Shown: piece after piece, positions 6,223-12,670 of the stretch
Layout of the letters: every line of letters starts with the position of its first letter
How positions within the stretch are numbered: the first letter of the stretch is position 1
NCBI GenBank assembly: GCA_028869395.1
Contig: JAGWSE010000262.1
Span: 1 to 14,231 of the forward strand
DNA length: 14,231 nucleotides
Reading direction: 5' to 3'
Source: Alphaproteobacteria bacterium
GTDB lineage: Bacteria; Pseudomonadota; Alphaproteobacteria; Caulobacterales; Caulobacteraceae
The notes under the pieces: generated by a model
What the model was told of the DNA's origin: nothing
Seen by the model: the letters and a program-made list of their open reading frames with translations, nothing else
Database searches by the model: none
Position numbers and translations under genes: made by a program

Positions 6223-6906
6223 ATGTACGCGGTGATCAGGACCGGCGGCAAACAGTACCGGGTCCAGCCCGGCGATCTGATGGTCGTCGAAAAGCTCGAC
6301 GGCGAACCCGGCGCGAACGTCGCCTTCGGGGACGTGCTGATGCTCGGCGAAGGCGAGGCGGTCACAGTCGGCGCGCCGCTCGTGGAGGGCGCGACCGTGT
6401 CGGCGACCCTGATCGAGACCCGCAAGGGCGAGAAGGTGAAGATCTTCAAGAAGATCCGTCGCCAGGGCTATCGCCGCACGCGCGGGCATCGCCAGCTGCA
6501 GAGCGTGCTTCGGGTCACCGCCATCGCCGGCGCCGGCAAGGAAGCCACGTGGGACGGCGAAGTGAAGCTCATCACCAAGGCCGAGCTCGACGCCCGCGCC
6601 CGTGGCCTGGACTATGTGGCCCCACTGGCGGCCGGAGTCGCCCCGGTCGCGACGCAAGCCACGCCTGCCAAGCCGAAGGCCACGCCGAAGAGGGCCAAGA
6701 CCGCCGAGGAGGTCGTAGCCTCCGACGAGGTGAAGGCCGCAATGGACTCCGCCGAGACCAACGCCCCCGTGGCCGAGGCGACGCCGAAGAAGGCTGCGCC
6801 CAAGAAGGCGGCGGCGCCCAAGGCCGAAGCCGGCGGCGAGAGCGAGAAGAAGCCGGCCGCCAAGAAGGCGCCGGCCAAGAAGAAGGACGAGGGCGCGGCC
6901 GAGTAA
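6223..6906 (+). CDS. rplU: 50S ribosomal protein L21 with long C-terminal Lys/Ala extension
   Basis: L21 binds 23S rRNA in the large subunit. Residues 1-103 are the ordinary L21 core: start MYAVIRTGGKQYRV and the signature region around IFKKIRRQGYRRTRGHRQ (74-91). Typical bacterial L21 is about 100-105 residues; this one is 227. Residues 104-150 are a mixed linker, and 151-227 are Lys/Ala/Pro/Glu-rich with repeated TPKKAAPKKAAAPK-type runs, histone H1-like and probably disordered. C-terminal additions to L21 occur in alphaproteobacteria, so this is likely lineage-typical rather than a fusion. The start is ATG 6223; the Shine-Dalgarno match is weak (GAAGG further upstream). It is the first gene of the rplU-rpmA operon, 31 bp before rpmA, behind the promoter at 6116-6143. 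Confidence 0.97.
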   Translation: MYAVIRTGGKQYRVQPGDLMVVEKLDGEPGANVAFGDVLMLGEGEAVTVGAPLVEGATVSATLIETRKGEKVKIFKKIRRQGYRRTRGHRQLQSVLRVTAIAGAGKEATWDGEVKLITKAELDARARGLDYVAPLAAGVAPVATQATPAKPKATPKRAKTAEEVVASDEVKAAMDSAETNAPVAEATPKKAAPKKAAAPKAEAGGESEKKPAAKKAPAKKKDEGAAE

Positions 6907-6937
6907 GGCTGGCGTCCCCAAGAGTTAGGAGAGCGCA

Positions 6938-7210
6938 ATGGCTCACAAGAAATCCGGCGGCTCGTCGCGCAACGGCCGCGACTCGCGCGGCCAGCGCCTG
7001 GGCGTGAAGAAGTTCGGCGGCGAAGCGGTGCTCGCCGGCAACATCATCGTGCGCCAGCGCGGCACCAAGTGGCGTCCGGGCGACAACGTGGGCGTGGGCA
7101 AGGACCACACCCTCTTCGCGCTTTGCGACGGCGCGGTGAAGTTCGTCACCAAGCGAGACGACCGCACCTACGTGACGGTGGTCCCGGCCATGGAGATGAA
7201 CGCCAGCTAG
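6938..7210 (+). CDS. rpmA: 50S ribosomal protein L27
   Basis: L27 lies near the peptidyl-transferase centre, where its flexible N-terminus helps position the tRNA acceptor ends. The 90-residue product starts MAHKKSGGSSRNGRDS with no cleavable extension of the Firmicutes kind, continues with the family stretch GVKKFGGE, then IIVRQRGTKWRPGDNVG and GKDHTLFAL. Length is normal. The start is ATG 6938 with AGGAG seven nt upstream. It is co-transcribed with rplU; its TAG stop overlaps the first base of a perfect inverted repeat that begins the intergenic hairpin series. Confidence 0.98.
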   Translation: MAHKKSGGSSRNGRDSRGQRLGVKKFGGEAVLAGNIIVRQRGTKWRPGDNVGVGKDHTLFALCDGAVKFVTKRDDRTYVTVVPAMEMNAS

Positions 7211-7238
7211 GGCGGAACCTCTTCATCCGGTTCCGCCC
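7210..7238 (+). terminator. First hairpin after rpmA (possible terminator)
   Basis: GGGCGGAACC (7210-7219) pairs perfectly with GGTTCCGCCC (7229-7238) around a 9-nt loop. It begins on the last base of the rpmA stop codon. The tail (aatccaatc) is not T-rich, so it may protect the mRNA 3' end rather than stop transcription alone. Confidence 0.5.
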
Positions 7239-7267
7239 AATCCAATCAGGCGGACCGGACAAAGCTC

Positions 7268-7307
7268 AAGCGGGGAGTCCGGACGCCGGGCTCCCCGCTT
7301 TGCATTT
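7268..7307 (+). terminator. Intrinsic terminator of the rplU-rpmA operon
   Basis: AAGCGGGGAG (7268-7277) pairs perfectly with CTCCCCGCTT (7291-7300). The loop itself continues the stem through a T-G wobble and CCGG-acg-CCGG, giving about 15 pairs and a 3-nt loop. A T-rich tail (tttgcattt) follows. This is the best terminator in the window. Confidence 0.75.
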
Positions 7308-7308
7308 G

Positions 7309-7327
7309 GGCCTCCGCGAAGGAGGCC
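7309..7327 (+). other. Third hairpin, directly before the GNAT ribosome binding site
   Basis: GGCCTCC (7309-7315) and GGAGGCC (7321-7327) form a 7-bp stem with a 5-nt loop. The stem locks away a GGAGG, while the functional Shine-Dalgarno site GGGAGGG (7328-7334) starts at the very next base. This could influence ribosome loading on the acetyltransferase mRNA. Confidence 0.45.
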
Positions 7328-7341
7328 GGGAGGGTGACGAG

Positions 7342-7875
7342 ATGTGTGCGATCGAAGTGACGCCCGTGATTTCGACCGAGCGGCTGGTGCTGCGCGGGCC
7401 GGTGGCCGGCGATGCGGCCGCCATGGCCCGGCTCGCCGGCGACATCAACGTGGCCGGCCAGACCTGCGCGATTCCGCATCCCTTCAACGAGGACGATGCG
7501 GAGCGGGCGGTGGCGCGAGCCATGCATCTCGACTGGGGTCGCGAGGCGAAGTTCGTGATCGAGCACCGGAACTTCGGCCTGGTCGGCATGCTGGGCTTCC
7601 GCACCGGCGCGCTCGGCCGGCCCGAGCTGTCGGGCTGGATCGGCCGCCCCTTCTGGAACCGCGGCTACGCCACCGAGGCCGCGCGCGGCGCGCTGACCTG
7701 GGTCAGGCGCGACTGGCGCAAGCGTCTGGTCGTCGCCGGCCACTTCGCCGACAACCCGGCCTCGGGCCAGGTGCTCTGCAAGGCGGGCTTCCTCTACACG
7801 GGCGACGTCGAGATGAAGCCGTCGAAAGCCCGCGGCGAAGCCGTGCCCACGCGCATGATGGTGTGGCTGGCGTGA
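7342..7875 (+). CDS. GNAT-family N-acetyltransferase, RimJ/RimL-like
   Basis: A 177-residue acetyl-CoA-dependent transferase of the GNAT_3 type. The start TERLVLRGPVAGDAAAMARL is typical of RimJ/RimL relatives. The acetyl-CoA pyrophosphate loop is GRPFWNRGYATEA (101-113), and N138 with KAGF (147-150) marks the C-terminal half of the fold. Length is normal. The start ATG 7342 is fixed by GGGAGGG seven nt upstream; the open frame runs further upstream through the terminator region but without a start signal. The substrate is not evident: RimJ/RimL relatives modify ribosomal protein N-termini, and placement between rpmA and obgE fits such a role, but related enzymes act on small molecules too. 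It is separated from rpmA by a terminator and from obgE by a long inverted repeat, and no promoter of its own was found. Confidence 0.9.
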   Translation: MCAIEVTPVISTERLVLRGPVAGDAAAMARLAGDINVAGQTCAIPHPFNEDDAERAVARAMHLDWGREAKFVIEHRNFGLVGMLGFRTGALGRPELSGWIGRPFWNRGYATEAARGALTWVRRDWRKRLVVAGHFADNPASGQVLCKAGFLYTGDVEMKPSKARGEAVPTRMMVWLA

Positions 7876-7883
7876 TGCTCTCG

Positions 7884-7921
7884 GCCTCTTCCCGCGCCTC
7901 TCCCCGCGCGCGGGAAGAGGC
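7884..7921. repeat. 14-bp perfect inverted repeat between GNAT and obgE
   Basis: GCCTCTTCCCGCGC (7884-7897) and GCGCGGGAAGAGGC (7908-7921) are perfect inverted repeats around a 10-nt loop. No T-run follows, so it is not a standard terminator. It fills most of the 69-bp gap and resembles dispersed REP-like intergenic palindromes; that it is repeated elsewhere in the genome is untested. Confidence 0.55.
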
Positions 7922-7944
7922 AGATGTGCTAACGGCGTGAAGTC

Positions 7945-8994
7945 ATGAAGTTCCTCGACCAGGCGAAGATCTACATCCGGTCCGGCAACGGCGGCGCGGG
8001 CGCTGTCTCGTTCCGGCGGGAGAAGTACATCGAGTACGGCGGCCCGGACGGCGGCGACGGCGGCCGCGGCGGCGACGTGTGGGTCGAGGCGGTGGACGGG
8101 CTGAACACCCTCATCGACTACCGCTACCAGCAGCATTTCAAGGCCAAGACCGGCGAGCACGGCATGGGCCGCAACCGCCATGGCGCCGACGGGGAGGACG
8201 TGGTGCTGCGCGTGCCCGTGGGCACGCAGGTGCTGTCGGACGACAAGGAGACCTTGATCGCCGACCTCGACGAGGCCGGCAAGCGGATCCGCCTCCTGAA
8301 GGGCGGCAACGGCGGTTTCGGCAACACGCATTTCAAGGGCCCGATCAACCAGGCGCCGCGCTTCGCCATGCCGGGCCAGGAGGGCGAGGAAGCCTGGATC
8401 TGGCTCCGCCTGAAGCTGATTGCAGACGTCGGCCTGGTGGGCCTGCCCAACGCCGGGAAATCCACCTTCCTGGCGGCGGCCAGCGCCGCCAAGCCCAAGA
8501 TCGCCGACTATCCCTTCACCACGCTCTCGCCGAACCTCGGCGTGGTCGACCTCTCCTCCGGGGAGCGATTCGTGCTGGCCGACATCCCCGGCCTGATCGA
8601 AGGCGCGAGCGAAGGCGCGGGCCTGGGGACCCGCTTCCTGGGCCACGTGGAGCGCACCGCCGTGCTGATCCACCTTGTGGATGCGACGCAGGACGACGTG
8701 GCCGGGGCCTGGCGCACGGTGCGGGCCGAGCTCGACGCCTATGGCGAGGGGCTTGCCGACAAGACCGAGCTGCTGGCGCTGAACAAGGCCGACGCACTGG
8801 ACGAAGCCACGCGCGAGGCGAAGGCGGCCGAACTCGAAGCGGCCGCGGGCGTGGCGCCGAAGCTTGTCTCCGGCGTCTCCGGCGAAGGGGTGACGGAGCT
8901 GCTTCGCGAGGCGTGGCGTCTCGTGCGGCGCCAGCGCGGGGAAGCGGCCGCTGAACACGACCGCGATAGCGGCTCGGAGGGCTGGGCGCCGTGA
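7945..8994 (+). CDS. obgE: Obg-family ribosome-assembly GTPase
   Basis: ObgE (CgtA in Caulobacter) is an essential GTPase that binds the 50S subunit late in assembly and links it to the stringent response and cell cycle. The Gly-rich Obg domain spans 1-158 (GNGGAGAVSFRREKY at 14-28, GPDGGDGGRGGDVW at 33-46, GGNGGFGN). The G domain follows: P-loop GLPNAGKST (166-174), switch TTLSPNLGVV (192-201), DIPG (213-216), NKAD (280-283) and SGVSGEG (309-315). All nucleotide-binding motifs are intact and the 349-residue length is usual; the poorly conserved C-terminal tail is short and acidic. ATG 7945 is the natural start (MKFLDQAKIYI), though the Shine-Dalgarno site is weak. The stop overlaps the proB start by 4 nt (GTGA), so the two are translationally coupled. 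Confidence 0.98.
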   Translation: MKFLDQAKIYIRSGNGGAGAVSFRREKYIEYGGPDGGDGGRGGDVWVEAVDGLNTLIDYRYQQHFKAKTGEHGMGRNRHGADGEDVVLRVPVGTQVLSDDKETLIADLDEAGKRIRLLKGGNGGFGNTHFKGPINQAPRFAMPGQEGEEAWIWLRLKLIADVGLVGLPNAGKSTFLAAASAAKPKIADYPFTTLSPNLGVVDLSSGERFVLADIPGLIEGASEGAGLGTRFLGHVERTAVLIHLVDATQDDVAGAWRTVRAELDAYGEGLADKTELLALNKADALDEATREAKAAELEAAAGVAPKLVSGVSGEGVTELLREAWRLVRRQRGEAAAEHDRDSGSEGWAP

Positions 8995-10121
8995 ACGAGC
9001 TGGAGAGGGCCAAGCGCATCGTCGTCAAGGTCGGCTCCGCCCTCCTGGTCGGCCGCGACGGGGCGGCCGACGGACACTGGCTGCACGCCTTCGCCGCCGA
9101 CGTGTCGCGCCTGCGCGAACGGGGCCAACAGGTCCTGGTGGTCTCCTCCGGCGCGGTGGCGCTGGGTCGACAGCGGGTGGGGCTCGCCCGTCGGCCTCTG
9201 ACCATGCCGGAAAAACAGGCGGCCGCCGCAGCCGGACAATCGGCCCTGATGCGCGCCTGGGAGGAGGCCTTCGAGCCGCATGGGCTCGCCGCCGCCCAGG
9301 TGCTGCTCACCCGCGACGACACCGAGGTGCGGCGCCGTTGGCTGAACGCCCGGGCGACCGTCGAGACCCTGCTGCAGCTCGGGCTCGTGCCGGTGGTCAA
9401 CGAAAACGACACCGTCGTGACCGAGGAGATCCGCTACGGCGACAACGACCGGCTGGCCGCCCGCGTCGCCCAGATGATCGGGGCCGACGTCCTGGTGCTG
9501 CTCTCCGACGTCGATGGGCTGTACACGGCGGACCCGAGACGCAATCCCGACGCCCGCCACATCGCGCGCGTCCCGCGCCTGACCTCGGACATCGAGGCGA
9601 TGGCCGGCGGCGCCAACACGGCGGTCGGCCTCGGCACGGGCGGCATGGCGACCAAGATCGCGGCCGCGCGGATCGCCAGCGCGGCAGGCTGCGCCACCGT
9701 CGTCACCCTGGGCCATCGCCCCTCTCCGCTCGCCGCGCTCGAAGCGGGGGAACGGGCCACGGTCATCGAGCCCTCGACCACTCCGGCGGCTGCCTACAAG
9801 GCCTGGATCGCCGGTTCGCTCGCCCCCGCCGGCGCGGTGGTGGTCGACGCCGGCGCCGCCGCCGCCGTCCGGCGGGGCAAGAGCCTGCTGGCCGCCGGCG
9901 TCCGGCGCATCGAAGGCCGGTTCGGCAAGGGCGACGCCGTGATCATCCGCGACGAGGCCGGAGACGAGATCGCCCGCGGCCTTGTGCGCTATGACGCCGC
10001 CGACGCGGCGCGGATCTGCGGCCTGAAGTCGGACGCGATAGAGCCCGAGCTCGGCTATACCGCCGGCCCCCTGGTTCACGCCGACGACCTGGCGGTCGGG
10101 CAGGCGCAGGCGGCCCATTGA
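8991..10121 (+). CDS. proB: Glutamate 5-kinase
   Basis: ProB phosphorylates L-glutamate with ATP to gamma-glutamyl phosphate, the first and feedback-inhibited step of proline synthesis. The amino-acid kinase domain (1-260) shows VVKVGSALLV (11-20), VSSGAVALG (51-59), VVNENDTV (135-142), GDNDRLAARVA (150-160), LSDVDGLYTADPR (171-183) and GLGTGGMATK (213-222). A PUA domain follows (about 282-360, with AAGVRRIEGRFGKGDAV). The 376-residue length and two-domain layout are standard. The start is GTG 8991, inside the obgE stop (GTGA overlap), beginning MNELERAKRIVVKVG. The partner gene proA follows after 58 bp, so the two enzymes that hand over the labile phosphate are co-expressed. Why proline genes travel with obgE is not explained by sequence, though the order is common in alphaproteobacteria. 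Confidence 0.97.
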   Translation: MNELERAKRIVVKVGSALLVGRDGAADGHWLHAFAADVSRLRERGQQVLVVSSGAVALGRQRVGLARRPLTMPEKQAAAAAGQSALMRAWEEAFEPHGLAAAQVLLTRDDTEVRRRWLNARATVETLLQLGLVPVVNENDTVVTEEIRYGDNDRLAARVAQMIGADVLVLLSDVDGLYTADPRRNPDARHIARVPRLTSDIEAMAGGANTAVGLGTGGMATKIAAARIASAAGCATVVTLGHRPSPLAALEAGERATVIEPSTTPAAAYKAWIAGSLAPAGAVVVDAGAAAAVRRGKSLLAAGVRRIEGRFGKGDAVIIRDEAGDEIARGLVRYDAADAARICGLKSDAIEPELGYTAGPLVHADDLAVGQAQAAH

Positions 10122-10179
10122 TTGCCGCGCGCGCAGGATGCGCCTAGGTAAGGCTCAAGCTGAGCATAACGGGGCAGCG

Positions 10180-11451
10180 ATGGACGACGCCGGCGCGAGC
10201 CTGCAGGCCGAGATGACCGCGATGGGCCGGGCCGCCAAGGCCGCGGCCCAGACGCTGCGCCTCGCCGACGCTTCGACCCGCACCCGGGCGATCGCCGCCA
10301 TGGCCCGGGCCGTCCGCGCGCAGGCCGATGAAATACTGGCCGCCAACGCCAGCGACGTCGGCGCCGCGCAGGCGGCGGGGCTGGCGCCCGCCATGGTCGA
10401 CAGGCTGGTCCTCGATGAAACTCGGCTGGAAAGCATGGCCGGGGCCCTGGAGACCGTCGCGGCCATCTCCGACCCCGTGGGGCAGGAGATCGCCCGCTGG
10501 ACCCGCCCCAACGGACTCGACATCGCCCGCGTGCGCACGCCGATCGGCGTCATCGGCATCATCTATGAAAGCCGGCCCAATGTGACCGCCGACGCCGCGG
10601 CGCTCTGCCTGCGGGCCGGAAACGCGGTGATCCTGCGCGGCGGCTCGGAATGCCTAGCATCCAACCTGGCGATCCACGCCGCCCTCGCCGAGGCGCTGCG
10701 CCAGGAAGGCCTGCCCGAAGCCTGCGCCCAGATCGTCCGCACCCCCGACCGCGCCGCTGTGGGCCTTATGCTTTCGGGCCTCGACGGCGCCATCGACCTG
10801 ATCATCCCGCGCGGCGGCAAGAGCCTGGTCGCCCGAGTGCAGGCCGAAGCCCGCGCCCCGGTGCTGGGACACCTGGAAGGGCTGAACCACGTCTTCCTGC
10901 ACGCCAGCGCCGACCTGCAGAAGGCGATCGAGGTGACCGTCAACGCCAAGATGCGGCGTGTCTCCGTCTGCGGCGCGGCCGAAACCCTGCTCGTTGACCG
11001 CACGGCGGCCGGGCGACTGCTGCCGCCCGTCGCCGGGGCCCTCGAGGCCGCCGGCTGCGAGTTGCGGGGCGACGCGGCGGCGCGGGCGATCCAGCCGATG
11101 GCCGAGGCGACCGACGCCGACTGGACCACCGAGTACCTGGCTCCGGTGATGAGCGTCGCCGTCGTCGACGGCGTGCAGGGTGCGGCCGACCACATCGCGC
11201 GCTACGGCTCGGGCCACACCGACGCCGTGGTGGCGGAGGATCCCGGCGCGGCCGAGACCTTCGCGGACCTGGTCGATTCCGCCATCGTCCTCATCAACGC
11301 CTCCACCCAGTTCGCCGACGGCGGCGAGTTCGGCTTCGGCGCGGAGATCGGCATCGCCACGGACCGCCTGCATGCACGCGGCCCGGTCGGCGCGGAGCAA
11401 CTGACGACCTACAAGTATGTGGTTCGCGGGTCCGGCCAGACGCGTCCCTAG
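10180..11451 (+). CDS. proA: Glutamate-5-semialdehyde dehydrogenase (gamma-glutamyl phosphate reductase)
   Basis: ProA reduces gamma-glutamyl phosphate with NADPH to glutamate-5-semialdehyde, which cyclises towards proline. The 423-residue protein has the aldehyde dehydrogenase fold with PIGVIGIIYESRPNVT (121-136), the cofactor region RGGSECLASN (153-162), IIPRGGKSLV (208-217) and the catalytic C264 in VSVCGAAETLLV. The residue after Cys is Gly; E. coli ProA has Asn there. GSGHTDAV (343-350) and STQFADGGEFGFGAEIG (375-391) are family hallmarks. I chose ATG 10180 with a moderate GGGG-containing site upstream; an in-frame ATG at 10138 would add 14 residues not typical of the family. It follows proB by 58 bp and precedes nadD by 49 bp on the same strand. 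Confidence 0.97.
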   Translation: MDDAGASLQAEMTAMGRAAKAAAQTLRLADASTRTRAIAAMARAVRAQADEILAANASDVGAAQAAGLAPAMVDRLVLDETRLESMAGALETVAAISDPVGQEIARWTRPNGLDIARVRTPIGVIGIIYESRPNVTADAAALCLRAGNAVILRGGSECLASNLAIHAALAEALRQEGLPEACAQIVRTPDRAAVGLMLSGLDGAIDLIIPRGGKSLVARVQAEARAPVLGHLEGLNHVFLHASADLQKAIEVTVNAKMRRVSVCGAAETLLVDRTAAGRLLPPVAGALEAAGCELRGDAAARAIQPMAEATDADWTTEYLAPVMSVAVVDGVQGAADHIARYGSGHTDAVVAEDPGAAETFADLVDSAIVLINASTQFADGGEFGFGAEIGIATDRLHARGPVGAEQLTTYKYVVRGSGQTRP

Positions 11452-11500
11452 GGCGGGCCGCCCGGGGGCGCTCAGGCTCGGTCTGCATCTCGAACCCGGG

Positions 11501-12076
11501 ATGCGGGTCGGCCTGTTCGGCGGCTCGTTCAATCCGGCGCACGAGGGCCATGCTCACGTCGCCGAAACCGCCAAGCGCCGGCTTCGGCTGGACAAGGTGA
11601 TCTGGCTCGTCTCACCGCAGAACCCCCTCAAGTCCAGTCACGAGACCGCAGACCTCAAGCACAGGATGGCGGCGGCGCGCCGGCTCGCCAACGAGCGCGG
11701 CATGATGGTTTCCGACGCCGAGACGCGGATCGGGGCGCAGTACACGATCGACATCGTGCGCGTGCTGAAAGCCCGCTATCCGCGGGTGAAGTTCGTCTGG
11801 GTGATGGGCGCCGACAGCCTGGCGAGCTTCCATCGCTGGCGCGGCTGGACCCAGATCATGCGAGAGATCCCGGTCGCCGTGGTCTCGAGACCGTGGATCG
11901 CGCTGAAGGCGCGCACCTCGCCAGCGGCGCGCAGGTTCGCGCGGTTCCGCCTGCCCTCTTCGCGGGCGGCGCTGCTGCCCGGGACCAAACCCCCGGCCTG
12001 GGTCTTCCTGCGTGGACCGTTCAACTTCCAGTCCTCCACCGCCTTGCGGGAACGTCTGCGCAAGCCCACGTCCTGA
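11501..12076 (+). CDS. nadD: Nicotinate-nucleotide adenylyltransferase
   Basis: NadD joins ATP and nicotinate mononucleotide to deamido-NAD, the step before NAD synthetase. The nucleotidyltransferase motifs are present: GGSFNPAHEGH (7-17), WLVSPQNPLK (35-44), WVMGADSLASFHRW (100-113) and the C-terminal SSTALRERL (178-186), the equivalent of the ISSTxIR motif. Length of 191 residues is normal. ATG 11501 opens exactly at MRVGLFGGSF, but it lacks a Shine-Dalgarno site. The in-frame region before it reads LRLGLHLEPG, which resembles short N-terminal additions seen in other alphaproteobacterial NadD proteins, so an upstream start (ATG 11417 inside proA, or a non-standard codon) is possible. rsfS follows after a 77-bp gap. 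Confidence 0.95.
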   Translation: MRVGLFGGSFNPAHEGHAHVAETAKRRLRLDKVIWLVSPQNPLKSSHETADLKHRMAAARRLANERGMMVSDAETRIGAQYTIDIVRVLKARYPRVKFVWVMGADSLASFHRWRGWTQIMREIPVAVVSRPWIALKARTSPAARRFARFRLPSSRAALLPGTKPPAWVFLRGPFNFQSSTALRERLRKPTS

Positions 12077-12140
12077 TCTCTCCGCAAGACCTGACCGGCC
12101 GCGTCTTCTGTGTTAGGGTTGCAGATAGCGAGGACATCAC

Positions 12141-12156
12141 AGGAGCAACCCCGCTG
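12141..12156 (+). promoter_or_regulatory. Shine-Dalgarno site pointing to a CTG start for rsfS
   Basis: AGGAG (12141-12145) stands 8 nt before a CTG (12154-12156) in the rsfS frame. Between 12061 and the conserved domain this frame contains no ATG, GTG or TTG, so the CTG is the best-placed initiation codon. Confidence 0.55.
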
Positions 12157-12585
12157 AACCGTAAGACCGCGCCCCGCGCGCAAGAGGTCTCCGCCCCGCC
12201 CCCTGCGGCGGCGCCCGACACCTCTGAAGACCAGAGTCGCGCCACCGCTCTGGAGGACCTGATCCTGGCCCGGCTGGACGACGACAAGGCCCAGGACGTC
12301 GTTTTCATCGATCTCAAGGGCAAGAGCCCCGTTGCGGACGGCCTCATCGTGGCCTCCGGGCGCTCGCACCGGCATGTCGGCGCCATGGCCGACCACCTGC
12401 TGCGGGCCCTGAAGGAAGAGGGCTACGGCAAGGCCCGCGTGGAGGGGCTTCCCCACTGCGACTGGGTGCTGATCGACACCGGCGACGTGATCATCCACCT
12501 GTTCCGGCCCGAGGTCCGCAGCTTCTACAACATCGAGAAGATCTGGTCGGTCGAGCCGCCCGCGCAGCAGCGTGCGCTGAACTGA
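12154..12585 (+). CDS. rsfS: Ribosomal silencing factor RsfS (Iojap/DUF143 family)
   Basis: RsfS binds ribosomal protein L14 on the 50S subunit and blocks joining with 30S when nutrients are low. From the CTG start the product has 143 residues: a 30-residue Pro/Ala-rich leader, then the conserved domain with ALEDLILARLDDDKAQDVVFIDL (starting at 32, split here as ALEDLILARL and DDDKAQDVVFIDL), ADGLIVASGRS (61-71), VEGLPHCDWVLIDTGDVIIH (97-116), LFRPEVRSFYNIEKIWS (116-132). The motifs DWVLID and RxFYxxEKIW are family hallmarks. Usual length is about 105-130, so the leader is slightly long. The frame remains open upstream into nadD but with no standard start after 12061; see the Shine-Dalgarno entry. 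In many bacteria rlmH follows directly; here an amidase gene intervenes. Confidence 0.93.
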   Translation: MNRKTAPRAQEVSAPPPAAAPDTSEDQSRATALEDLILARLDDDKAQDVVFIDLKGKSPVADGLIVASGRSHRHVGAMADHLLRALKEEGYGKARVEGLPHCDWVLIDTGDVIIHLFRPEVRSFYNIEKIWSVEPPAQQRALN

Positions 12586-12598
12586 TCCGCTCTGCCCG

Positions 12599-12660
12599 TC
12601 CCGTTTCACGGGAAGGGAAGTGGACTCCTGACCGCCCCGCCCTCACCATGCGGGCGAGGG
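12599..12660 (+). other. Two short hairpins between rsfS and the amidase
   Basis: TCCCGT-ttc-ACGGGA (12599-12613) is followed by CCCTC (12640-12644) pairing with GAGGG (12656-12660); CGCCC (12638-12642) and GGGCG (12652-12656) offer a competing pairing. The second structure overlaps the amidase Shine-Dalgarno region (GGGAGGA, 12658-12664), so it could dampen translation. The stems are short and the effect is inference. Confidence 0.35.
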
Positions 12661-12670
12661 AGGAACAGCC

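Noticed and set aside
7210..7238. First post-rpmA hairpin as the main terminator
   Set aside because: The stem is perfect but has no T-rich tail; the hairpin at 7268-7300 with its T-rich tail fits better, so the first is kept only as a possible terminator.
7246..8958. 570-codon open frame on the minus strand
   Set aside because: It lies fully antisense to the GNAT and obgE genes, whose motifs are intact. Its residues are Arg/His/Ala/Gly-rich with no domain; long antisense frames are expected at this GC content.
8739..10118. 459-codon open frame on the minus strand
   Set aside because: Antisense to the end of obgE and to proB, whose catalytic motifs are complete. Composition is typical of a shadow frame.
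10654..11532. 292-codon open frame on the minus strand
   Set aside because: Antisense to proA and the start of nadD; no recognisable domain and no start signal.
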